Below, in pieces: positions 53,086 to 61,266 of a stretch of DNA of 64,000 nt (its first letter is position 1; each line of letters starts with the position of its first letter). The stretch is from positions 496,001-560,000 of the forward strand of contig NZ_BAAAYO010000021.1 of NCBI RefSeq assembly GCF_039536325.1, in the 5' to 3' direction. The position numbers and the translations under genes are program-made. This DNA is from Paenibacillus_AB hodogayensis (GTDB lineage: Bacteria > Bacillota > Bacilli > Paenibacillales > NBRC-103111). The notes under the pieces are model-generated. The model was not told where the DNA came from. It searched no databases and saw only the letters and a list, made by a program, of their open reading frames with translations.

Positions 53086-53170
53086 TAAAATGGAGGAGTT
53101 GAATGTATTGGGGTTCCATTAATCTGTCCGATAGTATTCGTTCGCATTGACGCTGATTATTTGTAGCCAT
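53085..53170 (-). pseudogene. N-terminal piece of a gene cut by the high-GC segment
   Basis: On the minus strand a strong GGAGGTGAAGG site precedes ATG 53170. About 28 native-looking codons follow (MATNNQRQCERILSDRLMEP..., ending LLHFIV) before the frame enters high-GC DNA. The good ribosome binding site shows this was a real gene start. Its continuation on the other side of the segment may be the piece at 52022-52095. Confidence 0.5.
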
Positions 53171-53332
53171 ACACACCTTCACCTCCATAATTTTCTAGCT
53201 ATATTTTACATCAAGTTCTTGTCCTATCACAGAGAGAAATCTAGGTCATTGCGCTAACGGGCAGTTTTTGTTGCAATAAGTGCTATTATAGAGAATAGGC
53301 GAGGGAACTGAAGAAGGGGATGTATTTCATAG

Positions 53333-54070
53333 ATGTTTGCTATTATTGCGGATATACACGGAAACTTACCTGCTTTAAAGGCAGTACTCCAAGCAATTGA
53401 TCAATTAGGCGTAAAGCGTATATTTTGCCTTGGCGACATGATCGGAATTGGTCCGGATAGTAATGAAGTTCTCGATATGTTGTTTTCTAGGGATGATATT
53501 TCAATGGTAACAGGTAATCATGATGAGGCTGTTCTGGCATTACTTCATGGCGAAGACTATCCAACTAGTCACTCCAATGTTAGGAATCATCATGAATGGA
53601 TAGCAAGTAGGATTGATGCTTCCTTTATTGGAAAATTGAAGCGTTTGCCGAGGGTTATAGAACTTACACAAGATAACATTGAAATCTTAATGACGCATTA
53701 CCACATTAATCAAGAAAAACTGTATGAGCACATCAGTAAAGATCCATTTAGCTCGATTGTGGAACCAAGTCTGGATAATTTATCAAAGTTATTCGCTGAT
53801 CGTCAAGAAAACCTCATTTGTTTTGGTCATCATCATCCTGTTCATTATGTTAATCACCGCTCTCGAACGTATGTAAACCCGGGTTCGCTTGGATGTAATG
53901 ATAAACCAACCGCTCGTTATGTACTTGTACATATAGCCGGGAATCAATCAAAGATTGAATTAAACGAAGTTAGTTATGACAATACAGACTTTCTGAAATC
54001 CTATTCAAGGTTGAAGGTTCCGGACCGTGAGTTTATCCTAAAGGTTTTTCATGTCGGTCAACTCGGGTAA
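53333..54070 (+). CDS. Metallophosphoesterase (YfcE/MPP-like)
   Basis: A 245-residue calcineurin-type phosphoesterase with all motifs: IADIHGN, CLGDMIGIG, VTGNHDEA, MTHYH and FGHHHPVHY, and the closing VNPGSLGC typical of the YfcE/Mj0936 subgroup. The start is ATG 53333, with an AAGGGGATG site. It is cytoplasmic, probably a phosphodiesterase or phosphatase. Unlike the two in the importer operon, it has no functional neighbours, since it follows the foreign segment and gene debris. Its codon use is AT-rich. Confidence 0.85.
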   Translation: MFAIIADIHGNLPALKAVLQAIDQLGVKRIFCLGDMIGIGPDSNEVLDMLFSRDDISMVTGNHDEAVLALLHGEDYPTSHSNVRNHHEWIASRIDASFIGKLKRLPRVIELTQDNIEILMTHYHINQEKLYEHISKDPFSSIVEPSLDNLSKLFADRQENLICFGHHHPVHYVNHRSRTYVNPGSLGCNDKPTARYVLVHIAGNQSKIELNEVSYDNTDFLKSYSRLKVPDREFILKVFHVGQLG

Positions 54071-54089
54071 CTTGTTCACTCCGCAACAC

Positions 54090-54110
54090 CTCTGCTTTTT
54101 GTGCAGAGGC
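54090..54110 (+). terminator. Short hairpin after the phosphoesterase gene
   Basis: CCTCTGC-TTTTTGT-GCAGAGG, 20 bases after the stop, without a T-run downstream. A weak terminator candidate. The rest of the gap to 54270 shows nothing recognisable. Confidence 0.4.
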
Positions 54111-54270
54111 AAGGATAAGCAAGGCTCGTCGAACCTCCACCGATTCAGTACCTCTGCGGGCGATATGAAGGAGTATTTCCTTCTTCATTCGTTAGCTCGC
54201 GAACAAATAGATTCATAGCCAGCTACAATCTCAGATGGGGCACTAGTCATGATGATTAAGCTATCGGATA

Positions 54271-55083
54271 CTATAGTTTTCTTGCCTTGACTACAAAAGT
54301 TACAGGAAGCATCTTTGCTTTTTTTGCAAAATCGCTGTTATCGTCCCGCGATTGCATAATTTCATCATCAGATTGCTCAATCATTTGCTCAATGACAAAT
54401 CCCGCTTTTGCCAACGCATTCACATAGGTGGATAGTTTCCGATCCGATAATGTTAGCGCACCTTCATCAAGAGATACCGAATACCAAGACTCATCGAAAT
54501 AACATTTTTTAAAAGCAAGCATATTATTTTCTGCAACCACACATTTGTGTACAGGGTGAGACCAACTGAAAATAAATACACCGTCTTTTTTAAGGTAAGA
54601 AGCGATCCGGCAAAAAGTACCCTCAAGGTCGGTCGTCCAGCCTATGGCATAAATGGAATAAACAAAGTCAAAATAATCCACTGGTATGCCACATTCTTCT
54701 TCCATGGGAGAACAGATCAATTTGGCTGAAAGACCGCATGCCGTCAAATGTTGCGTTGCCTTTTCGATTTGTTTTTCTGATATATCCACAGCCCATAGTT
54801 CTGATGCTTTGCGTTCCCCGTGATATTGCAAGGATTGACCGTTTCCACAGCCTATCTCCAGCATCTTTTTCCCGGAGACATCGCCAAAAAGCTGGCATTT
54901 TTCTTCTGAGACAAATGCTCCATAAAAAGGAAGCACGATTGCTCCTAAGAAGTCATTTCCGTTTGTATCCCAATAGAAGCTGTTTGTTTTATAAACAGAA
55001 TTCTTATCCATGTCGACCGAGATCGCACAACCAACCTCGCCAGCGCCTATAATGTTTGTTTTATAAACAGAATTCTTGTCCAT
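54271..55083 (-). CDS. Class I SAM-dependent methyltransferase with duplicated N-terminus
   Basis: A 270-residue methyltransferase. SAM-binding motif I (MLEIGCGNGQSLQYHG) and the acidic strand (LWAVDIS) are followed by FDFVYSIYAIGW and the post-motif FIFSWSHPVHKC. The first ten residues, MDKNSVYKTN, occur twice, 24 residues apart. The upstream copy at 55083 has a strong GGGGAGGG site; the inner ATG at 55011, the probable ancestral start, has none. So a 72-bp in-frame duplication or insertion now adds 24 residues. Substrate unknown. The 97-bp dispersed repeat lies upstream and may include its promoter. Confidence 0.82.
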   Translation of the reverse strand: MDKNSVYKTNIIGAGEVGCAISVDMDKNSVYKTNSFYWDTNGNDFLGAIVLPFYGAFVSEEKCQLFGDVSGKKMLEIGCGNGQSLQYHGERKASELWAVDISEKQIEKATQHLTACGLSAKLICSPMEEECGIPVDYFDFVYSIYAIGWTTDLEGTFCRIASYLKKDGVFIFSWSHPVHKCVVAENNMLAFKKCYFDESWYSVSLDEGALTLSDRKLSTYVNALAKAGFVIEQMIEQSDDEIMQSRDDNSDFAKKAKMLPVTFVVKARKL

Positions 55084-55156
55084 GCCGATGCCCTCCCCAA
55101 AAGTCTAAACGTATATCACGACTTGCGCGTATCTCAACAACACATATCGAACATGA

Positions 55157-55252
55157 ACACTCTGCGCTATTGATCCCAAAAAAATGTACCATTTTTAGAT
55201 GAACAAATCCACCTAAAATCATCCATCCAGCGTCATTTGATCTCGCAGACAT
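55157..55252. repeat. Dispersed 97-bp repeat, copy 2
   Basis: About 88% identical to 46497-46593, same orientation. It lies between the methyltransferase start and the 3' end of the chromate transporter gene at 55264, and is upstream of a minus-strand gene as in copy 1. Confidence 0.7.
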
Positions 55253-55263
55253 AGAGCCGATTT

Positions 55264-55818
55264 TTATTGAATAATGCCTCCCAGAATCCCCGTCAGAACC
55301 AAGAGAAAGATCGGATTCATTTTCCATTTTCTTAATACAAATAAAGAACCTGTAAATATAGCTGCGGCAATCCAATCCACATCAGCAACTGCGCTTATTT
55401 CTGATTCCCCAAGAAACGTCAATAGCAATATTGTTGAAGCAGCGGACATAATAAGCCCCAGTGAAGCCGACCTCAAGCCTTTCAAAGCTTCTACCACATA
55501 GATCGATTTATTGTGTCTTTGGAAAAAGCGATATAGCAAAATAGAAATGCCAACACCTGAAATCACGCAGCCGAATGTTGCGATTATTGCACCTGGTATC
55601 CCTGCAATCTGTATTCCAACAAACGTTGAGACATTCACTGCTAAAGGGCCGGGCGTCATTTGCGATATGGTAATGATGTGGGTGAAAATCTGTTGGGATA
55701 TCCAGTCGTTTTTTTCAATTACCTGTTCCTGAATAAGCGGGATGATTGCGTATCCTCCGCCGATACTGAAGAAACCGATTTGAAAGAAGACAATCACCAG
55801 TTGCCATAATTCCCCCAT
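55264..55818 (-). CDS. Chromate transporter half-protein (CHR family, second of pair)
   Basis: A 184-residue membrane protein with about five to six hydrophobic segments. The CHR signature FFSIGGGYAIIPLIQ near the N-terminus and the SQMTPGPLAVN motif in the first loop are diagnostic. Short-chain CHR proteins work as pairs equivalent to the two halves of ChrA. They export or import chromate or related oxyanions. Its ATG at 55818 shares a base with the stop of the partner gene (TAATG), so translation is coupled. Confidence 0.88.
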   Translation of the reverse strand: MGELWQLVIVFFQIGFFSIGGGYAIIPLIQEQVIEKNDWISQQIFTHIITISQMTPGPLAVNVSTFVGIQIAGIPGAIIATFGCVISGVGISILLYRFFQRHNKSIYVVEALKGLRSASLGLIMSAASTILLLTFLGESEISAVADVDWIAAAIFTGSLFVLRKWKMNPIFLLVLTGILGGIIQ

Positions 55819-56384
55819 TATTTCTGCCGCCTTTCATTCAGCCACACTCGCATCATGCACAAAGAACAACACACTGCGAGGATAATTGCCACATTGATTT
55901 CAAAGATAAAGTTTGCCAAAAATGCCGTCGGAATCACCAGATTAAGAAGTAAAGAACGTTCCTTGATCATCATACTGCACATATCAACAACGAAATCAAC
56001 GATAAGTGCTGCCACGCCTGCCTGCATGCCTCTCAAAATTGTTGAGATTAAAGGATTCATCGCAAAAGCAAAATAAAATAGGGATATGAAAACTAGTATG
56101 ACGAGCGGCGGAATAACAGCGGCAATACAACTAATCACAGCCCCCGTCATCCCTGCTGCACGAAAACCTGCGAGTGTTGACAAGTTGATTGCAATTGCTC
56201 CTGGTGAAGACTGTGCAATAGCAGCCATATCGACGAGATCATCTTCGCTGAATAGTTTTTTTCTGGTTATAAAATATTTCCGAATCATCGGAACAACAAC
56301 ATATCCGCCACCAAATGTAAATGTGCTGATAAATAAATTTATTCCCAGAAGCCAGATACATAGTTTGGTTCTTTGGCTTATCAT
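55818..56384 (-). CDS. Chromate transporter half-protein (CHR family, first of pair)
   Basis: A 188-residue membrane protein with the CHR signatures STFTFGGGYVVVPMI and AQSSPGAIAINLSTLAG. Several transmembrane segments follow. The start at 56384 is preceded on the minus strand by AAGGAGGTG. It is transcribed divergently from a LysR regulator 107 bases away, the usual arrangement for LysR-controlled operons. Confidence 0.88.
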   Translation of the reverse strand: MISQRTKLCIWLLGINLFISTFTFGGGYVVVPMIRKYFITRKKLFSEDDLVDMAAIAQSSPGAIAINLSTLAGFRAAGMTGAVISCIAAVIPPLVILVFISLFYFAFAMNPLISTILRGMQAGVAALIVDFVVDMCSMMIKERSLLLNLVIPTAFLANFIFEINVAIILAVCCSLCMMRVWLNERRQK

Positions 56385-56424
56385 CTGATCACCTCCTTAT
56401 CACCCTTATTATTGAGGTTGTCGA

Positions 56425-56457
56425 ACTATTAGTAAAATGATATTATTTTGCAATAGT
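56425..56457. promoter_or_regulatory. Candidate LysR-type operator in the divergent intergenic region
   Basis: An imperfect palindrome, ACTATTAGTAAAAT against ATTTTGCAATAGT around a 6-base centre, with outer arms ACTATT/AATAGT. It lies between the chromate transporter pair and the LysR gene, where such regulators bind to control both directions. Confidence 0.5.
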
Positions 56458-56491
56458 GATTAGTTTTACTCATATGAGGAGAAACATAATT

Positions 56492-57376
56492 ATGACGCTT
56501 CGGCATTTTGAAATATTGCGGGCAGTAGCAGAAACGGGAAACTTTACAAGAGCTGCGGAAAGGTTATATATCACGCAATCGGCTGTTTCCCATGCGATAC
56601 GAGAACTGGAGGAAAGGGCAGGGACGGCATTATTTGACCGTTTGTCAAAAAGTGTTCAGCTTACAAAAAGCGGCCGGCTTTTGCTGGAGGAAATTTTACC
56701 GATTTTAGCTTCATGCGAAGCTTTAGATGCGCGTATCAACTTTTTGGAAAAACGAGCCCCCCTGCATATTGTTTCCAGTATTACAATTGCAGCTTTCTGG
56801 TTACCTAAAATATTGAAAGCCTTTCAAAAAGATTGGCCTGATATACCTATCAATGTCGATGTGGTGAGCGCAGCAAATGCTATTGAAATATTGAGGAACG
56901 GTAAAGCTGATATTGCTTTGATTGAGGGTGCGGCTCCCCAAGGTCCTTTTATAAGTATCCCTTTTGCTTCCTATCCGTTATATATTGTGTGCGCTCCGGA
57001 CTATCTCATCACTCACAGGGAGTTGACTCTGCAAGAATTTTGCACTGAAAAACTATTATTGCGTGAAAAGGGCAGTGCGATCCGCGATACTTTAGACAGT
57101 GTTCTTTATTTGGCCGGACATACCGCGCAACCTGTATGGACAAGCGTAAATTCCCTAGCATTGATAGAGGCTGCGAAGGCTGGATTCGGCATAACGATTT
57201 TGCCGGATGTTCTTGTAGGTGAGCTGCTCTCGCAGGGGAAATTGATTTCACTGTCTGTTCAAGATCTCTTGTTGAAAAATGATTTGATTGCAGTTCACCA
57301 TCGAGATAAATATCTGACAGCTCCGTTGAGGGCCCTTCTTTTCCACATAGAATCTACGCAGTCTCTGGGGCCTTAA
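56492..57376 (+). CDS. LysR family transcriptional regulator
   Basis: A 294-residue regulator. The N-terminal winged helix (MTLRHFEILRAVAETGNFTRAAERLYITQSAVSHAIRELEERAG) is a textbook LysR DNA-binding domain. The C-terminal effector domain (about 90-290) includes AALIEGAAP-like and GFGITILPDVLV segments. ATG 56492 follows TGAGGAGA; an in-frame GTG at 56456 lies within the operator and is less likely. Divergent from the chromate transporter genes, which it probably controls in response to an oxyanion or sulfur-related signal. Confidence 0.9.
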   Translation: MTLRHFEILRAVAETGNFTRAAERLYITQSAVSHAIRELEERAGTALFDRLSKSVQLTKSGRLLLEEILPILASCEALDARINFLEKRAPLHIVSSITIAAFWLPKILKAFQKDWPDIPINVDVVSAANAIEILRNGKADIALIEGAAPQGPFISIPFASYPLYIVCAPDYLITHRELTLQEFCTEKLLLREKGSAIRDTLDSVLYLAGHTAQPVWTSVNSLALIEAAKAGFGITILPDVLVGELLSQGKLISLSVQDLLLKNDLIAVHHRDKYLTAPLRALLFHIESTQSLGP

Positions 57377-57386
57377 ATGTTTGAAG

Positions 57387-57445
57387 CTTGAGGTACAAGG
57401 GATTCGGTCCATCCCAAGGATACCGTTTAAGGTCTGACTTTGTAC
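57387..57445. repeat. Palindromic dispersed repeat, partial copy
   Basis: It aligns with the reverse complement of the right-hand 60 bases of the element at 22393-22500; over the best 50 bases there are six differences. It keeps the GTCTGACTTTGTAC end but has lost the opposite terminal arm. Like the full copy, it sits directly after a regulator gene stop. Confidence 0.65.
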
Positions 57446-57470
57446 CAGAACCATTCTGGTACTTTTGATT
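57442..57470 (+). terminator. Probable terminator of the LysR gene
   Basis: A perfect 9-bp stem GTACCAGAA / TTCTGGTAC with a CCA loop (57442-57462) is followed by TTTTGATTTTT. It overlaps the end of the dispersed repeat by four bases. Confidence 0.6.
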
Positions 57471-57511
57471 TTTAACAGTAGGCCACTTCGTTTCTCGTTC
57501 AGCTTGCAGGA

Positions 57512-57655
57512 GGAGGCACTTATTTGCCTAGTCTCAAGTCGATCGAAGGAGGAGGCTACGGCTCAATCCCGGCGAATAATCCGGTCGGCGCGGAGGCGGG
57601 GAAGCAGCTCGTGGATAGGACGGTGCGAGAATTGCGAGACATGTGGGACAAGTGA
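57512..57655 (+). pseudogene. C-terminal gene fragment of unrecognised family
   Basis: An open tail of 47 codons with clear protein character: GGTYLPSLKSIEGGGYGSIP, ANNPVGAEAGKQLVDRTVRE, then LRDMWDK and TGA at 57653-57655. No start is visible upstream. The ending loosely resembles creatininase-type or SGNH-type C-termini, but I cannot assign it. Confidence 0.35.
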
Positions 57656-58125
57656 TGAATAGAAGCGGGAAGGGACTGGCACCCGTACTCACTCTTGGAG
57701 CGCCAAATAGTATAGTGCCACTTGAAACATCGGGTGAATATTAACCCGAATGGCTCAAATATCGAAATTAAATAGAATCATCAAAATAAGGATATATGAC
57801 GTAGGTTTCCGAGTTAACAGAGTACGAAAGCTTAATAAAAATACGAAGGCAGCCACCTAGAAAGATCGGCTGCCTGTGCTCAACGGACAGGGTAATTCTA
57901 ACGAATGGGAAACTTATCAGGAGTATAGTGTACTAAAAACAAGTAATCTTTAGGATTATCGATTATAACTATGGAGGAAGCAGTTTTTCAAACACTTCAG
58001 CTGCCTCGGGTCGATCTGAAGACGAATACGGCGGCGATTGTTTCCGACGGCTGGCGGCGGGTGTTTGACGTGATCAAGGCCGCCTCTGCGGCTTTCAAGT
58101 ATAAATATAGCACTCTGCAAGCTTG
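57656..58125. other. Gene-poor stretch
   Basis: It contains an AGGCAGCC/GGCTGCCT hairpin at 57847-57875 without a T-run. A 64-codon plus-strand frame at 57971-58165 (start MEEAVFQTLQLPRVDLK) has GGAGG only after its ATG and overlaps the 3' end of the GH31-AraC gene. I do not consider it supported. Nothing else is recognised. Confidence 0.4.
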
Positions 58126-61089
58126 TCATTTTCGGCGGAAGCTGACGGGAGGGCGTCCCCAATAACGGCTGTATATGCGCGAGAAATGACTGACATCGGC
58201 AAAGCCGCTGAGTGAGGCCGCTTCGTACACCTTCATGCCGGATTCGAGCAGCGCCTTTGCGCGTTCCATACGTCGTTGCATCACATAATCGGTGAATGAT
58301 AGACCGGTTTCTTTTTTGAACAAGCGGCTTAAGTAGACGGGATGGAAGCCTGCTTGATCGGCAAGCTCTTGAAGCGACAGCTTTTTATGCAAGCTTTGCT
58401 GCACATGGGTTATAACCTCGCGGATAACCGGGTGTCCGACCGATTCGGAGGTTTTTATCGCTGCTGCAATAACTTCTCTTGCTAACCGCCGCAGCAACTC
58501 CAAGCCTTCCTCCGGAGATTTCGTTTCCAGTTGGGCCAGCGGGTTGTCTGCGATTCCGAAGCTTTGACCGAGACTCCAGCCACGGCGCTCGGCATGACGG
58601 ACGATCAGCAAGCACCCTTCCAGCAGCAGTACCCGCCAGTTATCGGGTCCGGTGGAAGCCCCGATCCGGTTGCTCCACCAAACGTTCAAGGCTTCGCTCA
58701 CCTCGTCATAACGGCATGTGTCAAGTGCGATATGGAGCCATCGCTCAGAATCGCGTCGTACTGCGGCGCTACCGTTTCCTTCAATTGGAGAAGGGACTGT
58801 ATCGCTTCTCCCTATTGCCTGCATGCCGGGTTGTTTGTGAGCAGCGGCGGCGTATGACAGCTCGATCCGCACAGGCTCTCCGTTAACCAAAGACTCCTCC
58901 GCATAAATGCGCACAATACCCGTTAGCCGGTCGTACTTCCAGCCGGATAGCGGTTTTTTTTGTGCGGAGCGCGACGTTTGCTCCGGACACCGTTCGCCGT
59001 TTAAATGAAGCGAGGCCGGCTTGCTGCCGCTATGTACGAGAATCTCATAACTGCGACGCTCCGGCATGTTTGCATACGCGCCTTCTCTTGGCCAAATCTG
59101 CAGGATGGTACGGTCATGGTTTGCATCGCAAAGAAAACGAGTGACTGCCACTTCACCGACCTCATACTGAAACGACTCTCCGTCATCCTCATACAGCAGA
59201 GTATCGCTTTGCTCGTAAGGATAAATATGGACAAGCAATCGATCGATAGGTCTCTGACCGACGTATTCCATATCCGGCCACATAGGCAAAATCGCTCCCG
59301 CACGCACGAACAACGGCCCGCCTGCGTGTTCCGAAGGGCGGTATTCGATCGTTGCTGGCCCAACGTATCGATCTCCGGTCCAATAGTCAATCCATCGACC
59401 TTCAGGAAGATAGACGCGTTCGCTGAAGACGGCTACGAGGAGGTAGTCTCCAAGCATAAACTGTTGGAACAAATTGCGGCAGCCGGAATCGCCAGGAAAC
59501 ATAAGTGGCATTGCCCTTGCGATCGGCATACCTGTGAGGGCAGCGTGATGTGCTGCGGAGTAAAGATAGGGCAGGAGACGATATCTGAGCTTGGCATACA
59601 TTCGGAATAAATTACGCTGATTGTGCTCCAGAAAGCAAGGATGTCGGAAATGTCGGCCAGAATTACTCTGTGCCCAAGGCTGCAAAAAGCCGGCATGAAT
59701 GCCTTCAGGAGTATCGACATGAATATGAATGGCCGTATGGACATGACCGGACAAACCGGAATTGAGTGCGGATACAACCGCGGTCGCGCGCAAGCCGTAT
59801 TTGCCACTTTCGGTAGCGGTAAATTGCTGCATGCCCGTGTAACCAACGACAGCGTGAATCATCGGCCGTTTCCGGGTCTGACTGCGGTATCCGTTGTACA
59901 TTTGCTTGCCTAGCATAAGAGGGTACAGATTGTGCAGTTCATTGTCATGCATACCGTTCATCCATGACCGGGCAGGTTGTGGCAGCGTTTGATGAACGCT
60001 ATTGACCTTGAAGGAGTCCACGCCTTCGGAGACGAACTTTCGCACGTAATCAAACCATGATTTTATGGGTGCGTTCCCATCGGTCGAAAGTACACCCACT
60101 TGCTGTTCCTCGTATTCAGACAAGTCGTAATTGCATTCTAGCGACAGGCTGAGCTTGAAGCCATGCCGATGAAGGGTATCGATAAAATTAAGCGATCCTT
60201 GCATGTCCTGCGAAGAGACGACCAAACGCCGGGTATCCCAGCGTAACGGAGCGGAAGCCTCCTGTCCCGGATCCATCCATCCATCGGCGAGTCCAATCAG
60301 ATCACAAGGGATGCCCTCCTGGCGGAATTTCAGCGCATCCTCCAAAACTTGCCGTCCGCCCGATTCCGCCGTGCAATAATAGTGCATACCGTAAGCCCAT
60401 AGCGGCAGAAGACGCGGCTTTCCGGCAATATCGGTATACCGGTTCAGCAGTTCCCCATAGTCCTTGCCGCTATAGAGATAGAAATCAAGCTCACCCTCCG
60501 GACCTTCTACCCGGATCTGGTCGCTATCCTGACAACCGATGTCGATCGTATGTTTCCATGTCGTATTCATTAACAACGCCCAGCCCCGGCTGCTCATCAC
60601 AAAAGGAATCGGAGCATGATAATTCGTTCCGGCTACCCACATATCCACCTTCTGACCGCGCCGTTCGATCCGGTCAGGTGCGACATCTCCCATTCCGTAA
60701 ATAGACTCGTCGTCGCTAAGGACGAGCCAGACCCCGAAGCCACCGGCGTCAGACGACCATGGCGGAGCCGCAGTACGGAGGCTCATCTGGCTTTGAATCC
60801 CGCACCACGTAAACTGTCCGTCGGATAGGGCGATACGGAGCTCGCATTCCTCGGTGCGGACGACAACGGACTCTCCGTCCATGCTTGTCGTGATCGGGCA
60901 ACGGTGCCCAGACTGCTTAAGGATGCCGTAGCGAATAAGAGCAGAATCGGAGAACGTTCCGCCGCTGGAGTATTGGATCCGAAACGTATGGGACGAAACG
61001 GGGCTGACTCGCACCCAGCCTCCTTGATGCAGTTCAAATTGCAAGCTGTTCGATAGCTTATCCGTAATTCTCACCTCCGTTACCTTCAT
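58126..61089 (-). CDS. GH31-type alpha-glycosidase fold fused to an AraC DNA-binding domain (probable catalytically dead sensor-regulator)
   Basis: A 987-residue soluble protein. The N-terminal beta-sandwich (about 1-200) and (beta/alpha)8 barrel (about 225-525: LPLWAYGMHYYC, FRQEGIPCDLIGLADGW, HGFKLSLSLE, LRYRLLPYLYS) have GH31 order, as do the C-terminal beta domains (about 535-745: VYLPEGRWIDYWTG, GPLFVRAGAILPM, YEDDGES). A helical linker (about 775-885) and an AraC double helix-turn-helix (about 889-987: LADQAGFHPVYLSRLFKKETGLSFTDYV, AASLSGFADVSHFSRIY) follow. The usual nucleophile Asp in GVD.FK.D is Asn363 (GVDSFKVN), and the acid/base region reads ATESGKYG with Lys430 instead of Asp. 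So hydrolysis is unlikely and sugar sensing is inferred. ATG 61089 follows CAGGTGG; the in-frame ATG at 61137 has no such site. Divergent from two oxidoreductase genes. Confidence 0.85.
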   Translation of the reverse strand: MKVTEVRITDKLSNSLQFELHQGGWVRVSPVSSHTFRIQYSSGGTFSDSALIRYGILKQSGHRCPITTSMDGESVVVRTEECELRIALSDGQFTWCGIQSQMSLRTAAPPWSSDAGGFGVWLVLSDDESIYGMGDVAPDRIERRGQKVDMWVAGTNYHAPIPFVMSSRGWALLMNTTWKHTIDIGCQDSDQIRVEGPEGELDFYLYSGKDYGELLNRYTDIAGKPRLLPLWAYGMHYYCTAESGGRQVLEDALKFRQEGIPCDLIGLADGWMDPGQEASAPLRWDTRRLVVSSQDMQGSLNFIDTLHRHGFKLSLSLECNYDLSEYEEQQVGVLSTDGNAPIKSWFDYVRKFVSEGVDSFKVNSVHQTLPQPARSWMNGMHDNELHNLYPLMLGKQMYNGYRSQTRKRPMIHAVVGYTGMQQFTATESGKYGLRATAVVSALNSGLSGHVHTAIHIHVDTPEGIHAGFLQPWAQSNSGRHFRHPCFLEHNQRNLFRMYAKLRYRLLPYLYSAAHHAALTGMPIARAMPLMFPGDSGCRNLFQQFMLGDYLLVAVFSERVYLPEGRWIDYWTGDRYVGPATIEYRPSEHAGGPLFVRAGAILPMWPDMEYVGQRPIDRLLVHIYPYEQSDTLLYEDDGESFQYEVGEVAVTRFLCDANHDRTILQIWPREGAYANMPERRSYEILVHSGSKPASLHLNGERCPEQTSRSAQKKPLSGWKYDRLTGIVRIYAEESLVNGEPVRIELSYAAAAHKQPGMQAIGRSDTVPSPIEGNGSAAVRRDSERWLHIALDTCRYDEVSEALNVWWSNRIGASTGPDNWRVLLLEGCLLIVRHAERRGWSLGQSFGIADNPLAQLETKSPEEGLELLRRLAREVIAAAIKTSESVGHPVIREVITHVQQSLHKKLSLQELADQAGFHPVYLSRLFKKETGLSFTDYVMQRRMERAKALLESGMKVYEAASLSGFADVSHFSRIYSRYWGRPPVSFRRK

Positions 61090-61266
61090 CTTACCACCTG
61101 CTGTAACGAATGAGTTATAAATGTTATTAAAACTCATGAAATAAGTTTATTTAGTTATTTGACGCAATGGAAATGTCATCTCAATCACGTATACGGTTTA
61201 TTGGAACTTTGTTAACCTGATGTTGTAAGCAGCTACATACGATAGAGAGAGGGGAAGCAGAACAAG
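61090..61266. promoter_or_regulatory. Divergent promoter region between the GH31-AraC gene and the oxidoreductase genes
   Basis: About 177 bases, AT-rich, with direct repeats of the GTTTATT/GTTATTT kind near 61145-61160 and TTTATTGGAAC near 61198. No unambiguous -35/-10 pair stands out in either direction. As the only DNA between a regulator and divergent catabolic genes, it is where the AraC domain would be expected to bind. Confidence 0.35.

Noticed and set aside
57971..58165. A 64-codon plus-strand frame near the end of the GH31-AraC gene
   Set aside because: No ribosome binding site before its ATG, it overlaps a real gene antisense, and no family is recognised.
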